Origin: Bacillota bacterium
GTDB lineage: Bacteria > Bacillota > Clostridia > Oscillospirales > Ruminococcaceae
DNA: 64,000 nt
Assembly (NCBI GenBank): GCA_023418925.1
Contig: JAEZYS010000011.1
Coordinates: 66,966-130,965 of the forward strand
Reading direction: 5' to 3'
Below the pieces are notes generated by a model that saw only the letters and a list, made by a program, of their open reading frames with translations, made no database searches and was not told the origin of the DNA. Both the position numbers and the translations under genes were made by a program. Below, piece after piece: positions 15,570-23,959 of this stretch. Numbering within the stretch: the first letter of the stretch is position 1; each line of letters opens with the position of its first letter.

Positions 15570-16817
15570 TCATTCTTGTGTGTCTTTCTTCTCCAAAGTT
15601 CCTGTCGCATAAGCGCCGGTCATCTCAAGCGGCAGCATATTGCCGTTCAAAAAATACTTGTCGCCCCACTCGGACGGAATTGGATTCATATCCTCAAGCT
15701 CCCTGCAATCGTTGGGAGATAGAATTCCATTTTGAATGCCCGTGGCATAACCTTTCATGCGGGTTTCATAATCTCCTCTCAAAAGACCGTCAACGTTGAA
15801 TTTGATGCAGAGTTGAGACTGCTCGGAAGGCAGGAGCAAAGCTTGTTCCATTGCCTGTTCCCAGCGCACGACCCACGGATCGAGCGTATATTTTACAAAT
15901 TCCAAGCTCATGTGTTCAATATTGCTGAACGTAGATTTATCCAGATCGCCAATCATATGCGGCGGGATACGGAAAATCCGGGCTATTTCATTCAGCTGAA
16001 ACTTTCTGGTTTCGAGAAACTGCGCCTGATCCGGCGGGATGGAAATGGGATGATACTTGAGTCCGTCTTCCAAAACGGCAATTTTCCCGTTGCTTTTAGC
16101 ACCTTTGAAATTGAGTTCCCAGGATTCCTTTATTTTGCTTTGCTTACTGCCTATAACGCCGGAATATTCCAGAACGCCACCCGGTGTCGCTCCATTTTTA
16201 AAGAAGCTTGCACCGTAATCTTCGGTGGCGATTGCCATGCCCACGGCATTTTTCGCCAGCGCAATGGGAGAATAGCCCACCAAACCGTCAAAGGAAAGCC
16301 CCGGTATATGTAGAATTTCATCTCGGGAGAAAAGAATCGCTCCGCTTTGTTCTCCCTTGCGTTTTTCGTCAAGGTCGCGGTAATAGGTGTAATAGAGCTT
16401 GCCGTTTTCGCCGCGATTGATGTCAACCTTATTCGGCAAAAGCGGGTATAATCCAATCACCCTGCCGCCATTGTCACGGAGAATCTGCGCGTAGGCGTTT
16501 CCCCAGATAAGAAGATGGCTCATGAGGGTTTCCCGAAATACGAAACTGGTCATTTCCGGGTTTGGAGCGGTATGAAGCAAACGGTAGAGATAATGCTCCG
16601 GCACAGGGCGCTTGCCGCGCTCCTGATATTTCAAAACATGAAGCGGCAAGCTGGCAAAGGTCTCGGAAATGACACGAACACAAGCATAAACAGCGGCATT
16701 TGTCAGCGCGGTATTTTCATTGATATAGGTACCGGAGGTGGAATTTCCCCACCAAAAGCTCTTTGTGGTTGAGAGGCGGTCTTTTGGCTTGGATTTAAAA
16801 ATATCGAAAAAGCCCAT
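15570..16817 (-). CDS. Phage portal protein, HK97 family
   Basis: A 415-residue protein forming the dodecameric DNA gate of the head. Conserved features are ENTALTNAAVYACVRVISETFASLPLHV, TAPNPEMTSFVFRETLMSHLLIWGNAYA, EILHIPGLSFDGLVGYSPI, LNEIARIFRIPPHMIGDL and TLDPWVVRWEQAMEQALL. These define the PF04860 family in the expected order. The length is normal. Confidence 0.95.
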   Translation of the reverse strand: MGFFDIFKSKPKDRLSTTKSFWWGNSTSGTYINENTALTNAAVYACVRVISETFASLPLHVLKYQERGKRPVPEHYLYRLLHTAPNPEMTSFVFRETLMSHLLIWGNAYAQILRDNGGRVIGLYPLLPNKVDINRGENGKLYYTYYRDLDEKRKGEQSGAILFSRDEILHIPGLSFDGLVGYSPIALAKNAVGMAIATEDYGASFFKNGATPGGVLEYSGVIGSKQSKIKESWELNFKGAKSNGKIAVLEDGLKYHPISIPPDQAQFLETRKFQLNEIARIFRIPPHMIGDLDKSTFSNIEHMSLEFVKYTLDPWVVRWEQAMEQALLLPSEQSQLCIKFNVDGLLRGDYETRMKGYATGIQNGILSPNDCRELEDMNPIPSEWGDKYFLNGNMLPLEMTGAYATGTLEKKDTQE

Positions 16818-16828
16818 TAAAAAGCCCC

Positions 16829-18457
16829 CTATAAATCAGATTCCACATAGCGAATATCATGCGTGGCGTAATAGTTGCGCTCATCCGTGTGCTTTGTGGC
16901 ACGGTCAAGCGCCATAATCGCGGCAATCGCCCCGTCGATTCGTTCGGTCGCTTTCTTTTTGTCCGGCTTTATATTTCCGGCTTCGTCTTCCTTGACTACG
17001 ATGTTATCCATATTCCAGCGCAGAATCGCGTTGCCGCCGTGGGCGATGCGTTTTTGAAGCACCAGCCGCATCATTTCTTTGCTTGCCGGTGACATGGACT
17101 GATACCCCTGACCGAAATTCGCCATTTCAACGCCCGCATCCTCCAAATCCTGACGAAGAAGATGCGCACCCCAACGATCGAACATTACCTCGTGAATTTC
17201 ATAGACCTGCGCGAGTTCCTCAATTTTCTTCTGAACGAATTTATAGTTGATTACCTCACCGTCGGTGACTTCGAGAAGTCCTTGTTTTTCCCACACATCA
17301 TACGGAACGTGATCATGCTGTATGCGGCGGTAAAAACCGGCTTCAGGAATCCAGAAAAACGGCAGCAGCGTATATTTTCCGTTCTCATCCTCCGGGTCTT
17401 CGGGCGGGAAGCAAAGCACAAATGCCGTCATATCCTGTGTGGTGGATAAATCCAGCCCGCCATAGCATTCCCGCCCACGAAGAGCCTTTAAGTCAATTTC
17501 AAAATTGCACTGATCCCAGATGTCAATCGGCATCCAGCGGGTTTCCTGCCGCACCCATTGATTCAGGTTCAGCCGCCTGAATTTGTTTTCCTCGGTGGGA
17601 TTGCGCTTGGCATTTTCAAATTCGGCACGGAAGCCGGAGGGCTGGATGGTGATGCCGTAACTGGGATTCACACGTTTCCAGACTTCCGGGTCAGTCCAGT
17701 CGTCGTCATCGGCGGCAGAGTAGATAACCGGATAAAAAGTCGGATCGACAATTGTTCCGCGAAGAATGGATTCTGCTTTCTGATGCTGTTCCCAACAGAT
17801 GGAATGGCGGTCAAATCCGGCGGTTGTGATGATAAAGGTCAGCGGCTGTTCACGCGCCAAGCCGGAACCGGATGTTACAACATCAAAAAGACGGCGGTCG
17901 GGCTGCGCGTGAAGCTCGTCAAAAATAATTCCATGTGCGTTCAATCCGTCCTTTGTGTACGCTTCTGCGGAAAGCACCTGATAAAAGCTGTCAAGCAGGG
18001 TAAAGGTAATGCGCTTTTGCTGGACATTGTATTTGCAGAATTTCTTAATTTCCGGGAACTGGTCAAGCATATGAACGGCAACATCAAACACGATAGAAGC
18101 CTGTGCGCGGTCGGTCGCACATCCGTAAATCTGCCCGCCTCGTTCGTTATCCCCAATCATCAGGTACAGGGCGATTGCCGCTGCAAGCTCTGATTTTCCG
18201 TTTTTCTTGGGAACTTCTATGTATGCCGTGCGGAATTGGCGGCACTCGTCATATTTTCTGACAATGCCGAAAATATCGCGCACAATCTGTTCCTGCCAGT
18301 CAAGTAAACGAAATTGTTCGCCGTGCCACTTGCCGGTAGTGTGTTTTAGCTGTTCGCAAAAATTAACGGCATGATGAGCAAAAGATTCTTTATATTTGGA
18401 AGTCAGAGCCTTGAATCGACTCGGCTTGTAATTCTTCAAGCGACGAAATTCTTCCAC
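16829..18457 (-). CDS. Terminase large subunit
   Basis: A packaging ATPase and nuclease of 543 residues from the GTG at 18457. The ATPase part contains VPKKNGKSELAAAIALYLM (Walker A-like, near residue 83) and GIIFDELHAQPD (Walker B, DE). The nuclease part contains YGGLDLSTTQDMTAFVL, FDRWGAHLLRQDLEDAG, and near the end NIKPDKKKATERIDGAIAAIMAL with the catalytic Asp. It belongs to the Terminase_1-type large subunits found with P27-type small subunits. The GTG start is preferred because GGAGGTGA lies just before it. An ATG at 18511 would run through a terminator hairpin. Confidence 0.95.
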   Translation of the reverse strand: MEEFRRLKNYKPSRFKALTSKYKESFAHHAVNFCEQLKHTTGKWHGEQFRLLDWQEQIVRDIFGIVRKYDECRQFRTAYIEVPKKNGKSELAAAIALYLMIGDNERGGQIYGCATDRAQASIVFDVAVHMLDQFPEIKKFCKYNVQQKRITFTLLDSFYQVLSAEAYTKDGLNAHGIIFDELHAQPDRRLFDVVTSGSGLAREQPLTFIITTAGFDRHSICWEQHQKAESILRGTIVDPTFYPVIYSAADDDDWTDPEVWKRVNPSYGITIQPSGFRAEFENAKRNPTEENKFRRLNLNQWVRQETRWMPIDIWDQCNFEIDLKALRGRECYGGLDLSTTQDMTAFVLCFPPEDPEDENGKYTLLPFFWIPEAGFYRRIQHDHVPYDVWEKQGLLEVTDGEVINYKFVQKKIEELAQVYEIHEVMFDRWGAHLLRQDLEDAGVEMANFGQGYQSMSPASKEMMRLVLQKRIAHGGNAILRWNMDNIVVKEDEAGNIKPDKKKATERIDGAIAAIMALDRATKHTDERNYYATHDIRYVESDL

Positions 18458-18472
18458 ATGGTCACCTCCGAC

Positions 18473-18503
18473 AAAAAGCCGGGTGTCCTTGCGGATACCC
18501 GGC
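18473..18503 (-). terminator. Terminator-like hairpin immediately upstream of the large terminase
   Basis: On the minus strand GCCGGGT (18503-18497) pairs with ACCCGGC (18484-18478). The stem extends to 11 bp with a 4-nt loop and is followed by TTTTT (18477-18473). It ends 15 bases before the GTG of terL, so it would stop or attenuate transcription from the upstream genes. Confidence 0.75.
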
Positions 18504-18572
18504 AGACTCACTCATAAATATATGAGTGGAAATGGAATTATAGAAATTGTCCCGTTTCGATTTTTGGCTGAA

Positions 18573-18601
18573 TTGACCAACGTGATATTTTGTGGTATAA
18601 T
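18573..18601 (+). promoter_or_regulatory. Promoter of the DUF3800 gene
   Basis: TTGACC (18573-18578) and TATAAT (18596-18601) with 17-bp spacing, 54 bp before the DUF3800 start and opposite in direction to the phage late operon. Confidence 0.8.
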
Positions 18602-18654
18602 TAAATATTAATTGAATCGAAATAATATCATACATAAAGGATTGGAAACAGTCA

Positions 18655-19794
18655 ATGATTGCAAGTTACTACATAGATGAAAGCGGGAACACGGGAACAG
18701 ATTGGCTTAACTCGGATCAACCTTACTTTATTTATGGTGGTTGGTTAATTTCACAGAATAAGAAACATGAAGTTGAAACATTTTTACAAAGCGTTTTAAA
18801 TTCACAGCAAGGAAATGAACTAAAGTCGAAAAATATATTTAGACGTAAGAACGGGTTTTCAGTATTTAATAAAATTTTTACTGAAATGATTGATTTTGGA
18901 GCAGTACCTTTCTTCGGATTGACAGAGAAGCGCTTTATGATTGCTGCAAAAATAGTTGAGACTTTTTTCGATTGTGAATATAACCCTTATGTAAATGCAT
19001 ATTTAACTTACCCAATTGAGTTAAAACGAGCTTTAGCATCATGTATTGCAGAAGACCAAGAAATTATTATTCGTTTTTCTTCGTTAATTAAATGTGGGAC
19101 AATTTCAACAGATGATATGGCTATTATAAACAGCGATCTCATCAATTGTTTTAAAAGACATAATCAAATGGAAGTGGTTAAGTCATTAATCAATCTAAAC
19201 AATAATAACTTTATTTCTATGATAGACGAATTTGAATCAATAACGAATAATGGTACAACAAAATGTCGTATGACATTGACTGGTACGATGCTAATTGAAC
19301 TTTTCAAGAACATTCAGTTCTTTGCTTTCAAAAGTGGTATGCAAGTTAATGTATACCATGACAAACTCAGAGGATATGATCAAGAATTTTCGGACTTGTG
19401 CGAAATATTCCTAAAGTCAGGAACGCCGATTTTATTAGATAATGAATATAGGCCATGGTTAAGTAATTTTCCGAGTATCGAATCTTTCACCACCTTAGAT
19501 TCAAAAAACGAAATCATTATTCAAGCAGCTGATTTGCTATGCGGTTATATTTCAAATATAGCTAAACAAATCGATAATAACATTTCACTTGATAAAGATA
19601 TTATAAACCCATTTCACACACTTGTGTTATTGAGGGATATGTTTTATGAACGGTGCAAACCTTGCCTAGTATGGAATTGGTATGCCTCTTATCAGTTTGA
19701 ATACAGTTTTTTTAATGCATTAGGTGCCAAAGGAATAGAGCCAGTCGACTATAATGTATTAATTAAAAGAGATTTTCTAAAAGCGCTGAATTAG
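18655..19794 (+). CDS. DUF3800 domain protein (prophage cargo)
   Basis: A 379-residue cytoplasmic protein. The N-terminus, with YIDESGNTG at residues 6-14, is the hallmark of DUF3800, a family with an RNase H-like fold and a conserved acidic start (Asp8, Glu9). A second acidic patch, IIQAADLLCGYI, lies in the C-terminal part and also fits the family. DUF3800 proteins are frequent in prophages and defence islands but have no settled function. The gene is oriented against the packaging operon, is AT-rich, and has its own promoter and an AAAGGA ribosome site. It is a cargo gene inserted between terL and the upstream early genes. Confidence 0.8.
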   Translation: MIASYYIDESGNTGTDWLNSDQPYFIYGGWLISQNKKHEVETFLQSVLNSQQGNELKSKNIFRRKNGFSVFNKIFTEMIDFGAVPFFGLTEKRFMIAAKIVETFFDCEYNPYVNAYLTYPIELKRALASCIAEDQEIIIRFSSLIKCGTISTDDMAIINSDLINCFKRHNQMEVVKSLINLNNNNFISMIDEFESITNNGTTKCRMTLTGTMLIELFKNIQFFAFKSGMQVNVYHDKLRGYDQEFSDLCEIFLKSGTPILLDNEYRPWLSNFPSIESFTTLDSKNEIIIQAADLLCGYISNIAKQIDNNISLDKDIINPFHTLVLLRDMFYERCKPCLVWNWYASYQFEYSFFNALGAKGIEPVDYNVLIKRDFLKALN

Positions 19795-19812
19795 CTATCT
19801 TATCTTTTATAT

Positions 19813-20046
19813 CTACCCACCCACAATCCTAAACTCATCTACCCCCAACAATCAAGCTCAACCCCGAGCCGCACTCCCACTGACACAGGATATGCCTGGC
19901 ATTGTCTACGCCGCGCACGGTTGCGCGTTCTCCGTCGTTCAGTTTGGCGGAGGGGCTTGCATCGGCGCGGTCAACTCAACGCGCGTACCGGGCAGGTATT
20001 GCGCCCACAGGCGCAATACCTCAGCCTCAGAGGGGAAGTTATTCAT
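19813..20046 (-). pseudogene. DUF4314-type small phage gene with two frameshifts
   Basis: Reading from the ATG at 20046: MNNFPSEAEVLRLWAQYLPG, then TRVELTAPMQAPPP. The frame then stops at 19939. In a second frame the homologous text continues with AKLNDGERATVRGVDNARHI and LCQWECGSGLSLIVGG. A third frame gives GVDEFRIVGG and a stop at 19813. Together these match the layout of DUF4314 proteins (PGTRVEL, G..ATV.GVD..G.I...W..GS.L.L..G.D.F). Two indels have therefore inactivated it. Its start overlaps the end of the upstream gene (ATGAATAA), so it was once translationally coupled. Confidence 0.72.
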
Positions 20047-21019
20047 GGCCGTCAACCTCCCTGGCGGCAAGGACGGCTTTTTCCGGCTTGCCGTAACGCC
20101 AGCCGCTTTCGCCACCGAGATTTTTACCGAGAAGCTTACGCATATTGCCGTATTCCTTGCCGACCGCCCCAAGCGATATCAGCCACACCCGCATGGAAAA
20201 TTTCTCGTTTTCAAAGCTTCCCGGCGCTTTGGCGGTCACACGTTTTTTCTCTTTGGCGGTTTTGCAAAGAAGCCCGATAAATTGCACATAGTAAGCGGCT
20301 TCGGAAGGGTCGAAAAGCGTGAACCATGGAAATGCAACCTTCCCCTCGGCAACCTTTATCGGCAATTCTGTCGCACCAAGTGCCTTTTTAAGAAGCTTTT
20401 CTTTGGCGATTACCATTTTGCAAAGGTTATCCATCTGATCCGGCGTGAAATCGTTCGGAATTTCCACTGTCAGACGGTCGGCAGGTTCCTCCGGCTGGGG
20501 AATCGGTTCTCCGACAAGGGCAAAAAGCTTACTGTGTTCCGTCATGCCGTCAGGATTTTGCTTGATATATACGTCATGCTGCTCGTGTGTGAAATAAATG
20601 CCATAGTCATCGGCTTTGGCTTCTTCGGCTGTGGCGTAGATTTTCTCAATTCGGAAAGTGCCGCGGGGTGTAGAAAATTGTATCGGGGAAGCTGGCTCGG
20701 TTTCTGCTTGCGCCGTATCTTCGCCCTGTGCCGCCGTGTGCGCCGTTTCTTTCACCGCAGGGATAACTTCCGGCTCGGCACTTTCCTCGGCGGGAATCGG
20801 CAAAATTTCCGGCTCAAACCCGCGCTCCGCAAGCCCCACAAAAAGGTTCAAGTCGTATTCACCGGTGACCAGCCCGGTTTTGTCGATGTGATAGCCGCCA
20901 CAGTCGTAGGAAAACGTAGGTGCGCCGTTGTAGGTGATTTTGCTGTTTGTCAGCTCGGAAATTGCTTCAATCAGCCGTTTGCGCTCTGTGCCTGTGACAT
21001 TGAATTTGAATTCCTGCAT
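20039..21019 (-). CDS. Uncharacterised phage early protein with acidic linker
   Basis: A 326-residue protein. Residues 1-70 form a domain with FKFNVTGTERKRLIEAISELT and ITYNGAPTFSYDCGGYHIDK. An acidic, proline-rich linker follows (about 72-110, rich in Glu, Pro and Ala). The C-terminal half runs from STPRGTFRIEKIYAT and contains EAAYYVQFIGLLCKTAKEKKRVTAK. This arrangement is common in Firmicutes prophages and integrative elements near ParB/methylase genes, but I know no demonstrated function. ACGGAGGC stands before the ATG. Confidence 0.55.
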   Translation of the reverse strand: MQEFKFNVTGTERKRLIEAISELTNSKITYNGAPTFSYDCGGYHIDKTGLVTGEYDLNLFVGLAERGFEPEILPIPAEESAEPEVIPAVKETAHTAAQGEDTAQAETEPASPIQFSTPRGTFRIEKIYATAEEAKADDYGIYFTHEQHDVYIKQNPDGMTEHSKLFALVGEPIPQPEEPADRLTVEIPNDFTPDQMDNLCKMVIAKEKLLKKALGATELPIKVAEGKVAFPWFTLFDPSEAAYYVQFIGLLCKTAKEKKRVTAKAPGSFENEKFSMRVWLISLGAVGKEYGNMRKLLGKNLGGESGWRYGKPEKAVLAAREVDGHE

Positions 21020-21157
21020 GGTAATTGCCTCCGTAAGGTTTAAATTTGCGGCGGTATTTGTGCCGCTAACATAGTAATCACTCTACTCGGCAAATTAGTC
21101 AATATCACAAATCTTGGACAGTAATAATCAGCGCCAAAGCACATGAACACAGCCTTT

Positions 21158-22429
21158 TCAGCTGGTTTCAATAGCGTGCCACGGTGTTTTTTCACCATTG
21201 CGAAGCAGGAAAATATCAGCATCGCTCTCTTTGAATTTTATTGCCCGCTTTACAATCACATCGCAGTATTTTGGGTCAAGCTCCATAAGATGCGCTTCTC
21301 TGCCGCACTGCTCCGCCGCCAGTAGCGTTGTGCCGGAGCCGCCGAATAAATCGAGAATCGGGTCTCCCGGATGGCTGCTGTTTGTGATTGCCCTCGCAAC
21401 CAGGGCAACGGGCTTCATGGTGGGATGTTCCTCCGATTTTGACGGACGGTCAATCTGCCATAAATCGGACTGCTGACGGTCTTCCAAAGGGCAAAGGCGT
21501 TTTTCTCCCTCAAGCCAGCCGTACCAGATCGGCTCATATTGCGTGTGGTAGTCTTTTCGGGATAAAACAAGGCTGCTTTTTGCCCAAATAATGGTGGATG
21601 ACCAGTGGTATCCGTTTTCTTTCATCGCCGTCATCACCGAACCCCATTCCTGCGCGCTCATCACCACATAGGTCATTGCGCCGGGTTCGGACACTGATTT
21701 CATCGCTTTGAAAGCACCGGCGAGAAAGCTGTAAAAATCCTCCGCCGACATTTTGTCATTCATAATCGTGCGCTGCTTCCACGAGGGATGCGCATTACCG
21801 CCGTAATCCACATTCCAAGGCGGGTCTGTGAAAACCATTTTCGCTTTTTTGCCGTCCATGAGCATGGCGACAGCCCCTAAATCCGTAGAATCCCCGCACA
21901 TCAGGCGGTGCTTTCCGATCAGCCATATGTTGCCTGGCTTGGTAACAGGCTCGGCGATTTTGGCGGCTTCTCCGTCAGCGTCAAAATCATCCTCTACAAT
22001 TTCACCGTTCTCGCGCTGCAGCTTCTGCCAAAGCTTATCAATCTCAGGCTGTTCCCAGCCCGTAATCGTACAGTCAATCCCGGCTTCTACAATATCGTGC
22101 ATCAAATCGGCGAGCTTTTGGGTATCCCATTCACCGGAAATCTTATTCAGCGCGACATTCAGGGCTTTTTCCCGGACTTCGTCAAGGTTAATGACAACAC
22201 ACTCAACCTCGGTATATCCCAGCTGCACCAGTACTTTCAGCCGCTGATGCCCGCCGACAATATTGCCGGTGCGCTCATTCCAGATAATCGGCTCCACATA
22301 GCCGAATTCCTCCACAGAGCGCAGCAGCTTTTCATATTCGGCATCGCCCGGCTGCAGGTCTTTTCTCGGGTTATACTTCGCCGGAATCAGCTTCGCTGTC
22401 GGCAGTCGGCGGATTTCCATATTGTTCAT
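21158..22429 (-). CDS. ParB-like nuclease domain fused to DNA methyltransferase
   Basis: About 423 residues from MNNMEIRRLP. The N-terminal ParB/Srx-like domain has LIPAKYNPRKDLQPGD and GNIVGGHQRLKVLVQLG. The C-terminal part is an amino-methyltransferase of the beta class: the catalytic motif appears as FTDPPWNVDYGG (DPPW), and the AdoMet-binding motif LDLFGGSGTTLLAAEQ follows later in the chain. It probably methylates adenine or cytosine N4 of phage DNA, protecting it against restriction. It overlaps the end of the small terminase gene by about 59 bases. The longer start at 22474 is possible but lacks a better ribosome site. Confidence 0.88.
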   Translation of the reverse strand: MNNMEIRRLPTAKLIPAKYNPRKDLQPGDAEYEKLLRSVEEFGYVEPIIWNERTGNIVGGHQRLKVLVQLGYTEVECVVINLDEVREKALNVALNKISGEWDTQKLADLMHDIVEAGIDCTITGWEQPEIDKLWQKLQRENGEIVEDDFDADGEAAKIAEPVTKPGNIWLIGKHRLMCGDSTDLGAVAMLMDGKKAKMVFTDPPWNVDYGGNAHPSWKQRTIMNDKMSAEDFYSFLAGAFKAMKSVSEPGAMTYVVMSAQEWGSVMTAMKENGYHWSSTIIWAKSSLVLSRKDYHTQYEPIWYGWLEGEKRLCPLEDRQQSDLWQIDRPSKSEEHPTMKPVALVARAITNSSHPGDPILDLFGGSGTTLLAAEQCGREAHLMELDPKYCDVIVKRAIKFKESDADIFLLRNGEKTPWHAIETS

Positions 22430-22973
22430 CGGGCGGCTCTCCTGTTCTTGATTTTTTGCGCTGCTTTCCGGCAACGATATATGCCACCATGTCTTTCATG
22501 GGATCGTTAATAATGACTTCGCTGTTGCGCTGTACAATGTCCCAGATGGGCTGCCACGCCACAGCTGCGTTTTTCTGGAGCTTGAGATAGGCGTCTGTGA
22601 AGCCCGATATCTCAAATTTCTGTTTATCCACTTTGTCTTGAATAAGAATCGCGGTTTTTGACAAATCATACTGTGCGCAGGAGAGGTAATAACACGCCAT
22701 CACATAATTCTGGATTAGCATTCTGGGTATTAAAGGCAAGCAACCGGAGGGTTCAAGAAGTTCGATGGTATCTTGATAGATTTCTGTCGGCGGCGGTACA
22801 GGAGATTTTTTTGTCAGCAGATTCAGCACCTCCGGTACGGCTAAATCCTGCTTTGATTCCCCTTGAAACTGCACTTTTTTCAAAGGTCTGCGCCCCGGAT
22901 TTCCCGCCGCAATCTTCTCCGCCAGCGGTTTGGGCTTGCGTCCCGCGCCTTTTCTGGCTCCGCCTCTGGGCAT
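22371..22973 (-). CDS. Terminase small subunit, P27 family
   Basis: A 200-residue DNA-recognition subunit of the packaging motor. The N-terminus RGGARKGAGRKPKPLAEKIAAGNPGRRPL and the helical core LIQNYVMACYYLSCAQYDLSK...GFTDAYLKLQKNAAVAW match the P27-type small terminases. The start at 22973 has GGAGG 8 nt upstream, better than the TTG two codons earlier. It is separated from terL by three other genes, an unusual gap that also holds the DUF3800 insertion. Confidence 0.88.
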   Translation of the reverse strand: MPRGGARKGAGRKPKPLAEKIAAGNPGRRPLKKVQFQGESKQDLAVPEVLNLLTKKSPVPPPTEIYQDTIELLEPSGCLPLIPRMLIQNYVMACYYLSCAQYDLSKTAILIQDKVDKQKFEISGFTDAYLKLQKNAAVAWQPIWDIVQRNSEVIINDPMKDMVAYIVAGKQRKKSRTGEPPDEQYGNPPTADSEADSGEV

Positions 22974-23391
22974 GGTCAACCCTCCTCTCTGAAAAATAGG
23001 CTATGACTAATTTATATGCGCGGAATCAAAGAAAAGTGCAGCTTTTCAAAAAATCTGTCGCAGCCTGTCCTTTTCTGCCGCTTGTCCGCGCATCTTTTGC
23101 CGTCTCCGACACCGCGAACCCTTGTCCTGCCCGTATTCCCGTCGCCCTCCGCCGCCTCTCTTTCAGCCCCAAAAACGTGAAAAATTTGTCGCTTTTTCAA
23201 TTTGACTGTATGAAAAAAGCAACTTTGTTTGAAATTCAATCAAAAAATTTGTCGGGCAAAAATAAAAAGCCCGTAACCACGCGGGTTTCAGGCTTTTCAA
23301 AACTTTTGAAATCGCGCCGGAGATGTGCGCGACCCTGGGGCGATGTCCGGTTAAAAGGCTGTAGGTATTTGAGTCCCCCTACGGGGGAGCG
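22974..23391. other. Non-coding gap between HNH and small terminase genes (possible cos region)
   Basis: About 418 bp without a credible gene on either strand; the open frames here have no ribosome sites or family features. It contains a perfect GC-rich palindrome (CCCCC-TAC-GGGGG at 23375-23387) just after the HNH stop. There is also a terminator-like element on the minus strand near 23250-23295 (short GC stem then CTTTTTATTTTT). In HK97-type phages with an HNH gene next to terS, cos usually lies here; that is inference. Confidence 0.4.
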
Positions 23392-23736
23392 TCAGCCGAG
23401 GTTACCATGGATTTTGGCGTGGCAGGAAGCGCAAAGGCTCATGAGATTGCTCTCTTCGTGGGTACCGCCGTCGGCGGTGGGAATTTTATGGTGAACAAGC
23501 TCAGCAGGAACCAAGCGTCCGGCAGATTCGCATAGCTCGCAAAGCGGATGCTTTGCGATGTAGCGGTCGCGGATGGTGTGCCAACGTCTGCCGTAGGTTT
23601 TGTTATAATCCTCTCGGCGCTGGGTTTTGTTGTACTCACGTCCGGCGAGTGTTTTGTGTTTGTCACAGTAGCGTCCGTCCCGGATGAGTGCGGTGCAGCC
23701 GGGGTAGGCGCACGGGTGTTTGGCTTTCAGCGGCAT
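23392..23736 (-). CDS. HNH endonuclease
   Basis: A 114-residue HNH nuclease next to the terminase genes. An N-terminal CAYPGC...YCDKH zinc-binding pair is followed by HPLCELC and the HNH core LVHHKIPTADGGTHEESNLM with ASCHAKIHG. Such proteins are needed with terminase for cos cleavage in HK97-like phages. CTGGAGG before the ATG fixes the start. Confidence 0.93.
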   Translation of the reverse strand: MPLKAKHPCAYPGCTALIRDGRYCDKHKTLAGREYNKTQRREDYNKTYGRRWHTIRDRYIAKHPLCELCESAGRLVPAELVHHKIPTADGGTHEESNLMSLCASCHAKIHGNLG

Positions 23737-23760
23737 GGAAAACCTCCAGTTTTCGGGCTT

Positions 23761-23936
23761 GCGAAGGGTTTCGAAGCAATCGAACCTTCGCTCATATTAT
23801 CTTTTATTATTTTTATAACGCGATAATTACCGTTCTCATGTGGCGCAAAAGGTTGCAAAATGCCCTTCGATCCCTTCGGAGTATGATAAATAAAGGTTTT
23901 TTGACCTTCGACAGAGCTTCGAAGGCGCTTCGAAAT
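23761..23936. repeat. Cluster of TTCGAAGG-type short repeats downstream of the primase-helicase gene
   Basis: The spacer between the primase-helicase and HNH genes holds at least eight copies of CTTCGA/TCGAAG-like words in three groups (23761-23792, 23862-23880, 23903-23936). Several are palindromic TTCGAA. It resembles iterons or a protein-binding array; no gene is credible here. Confidence 0.5.
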
Positions 23937-23959
23937 CAGGGCAAAAAAAGAGATTGGCT

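Noticed and set aside
19892..21043. Long plus-strand frame of 383 codons
   Set aside because: It lies opposite a better supported minus-strand gene with a ribosome site and is arginine/phenylalanine-rich as typical of antisense shadow frames.
23003..23494. Plus-strand frame of 163 codons between terS and HNH
   Set aside because: It overlaps the HNH gene on the other strand, has no start signal and no family features.
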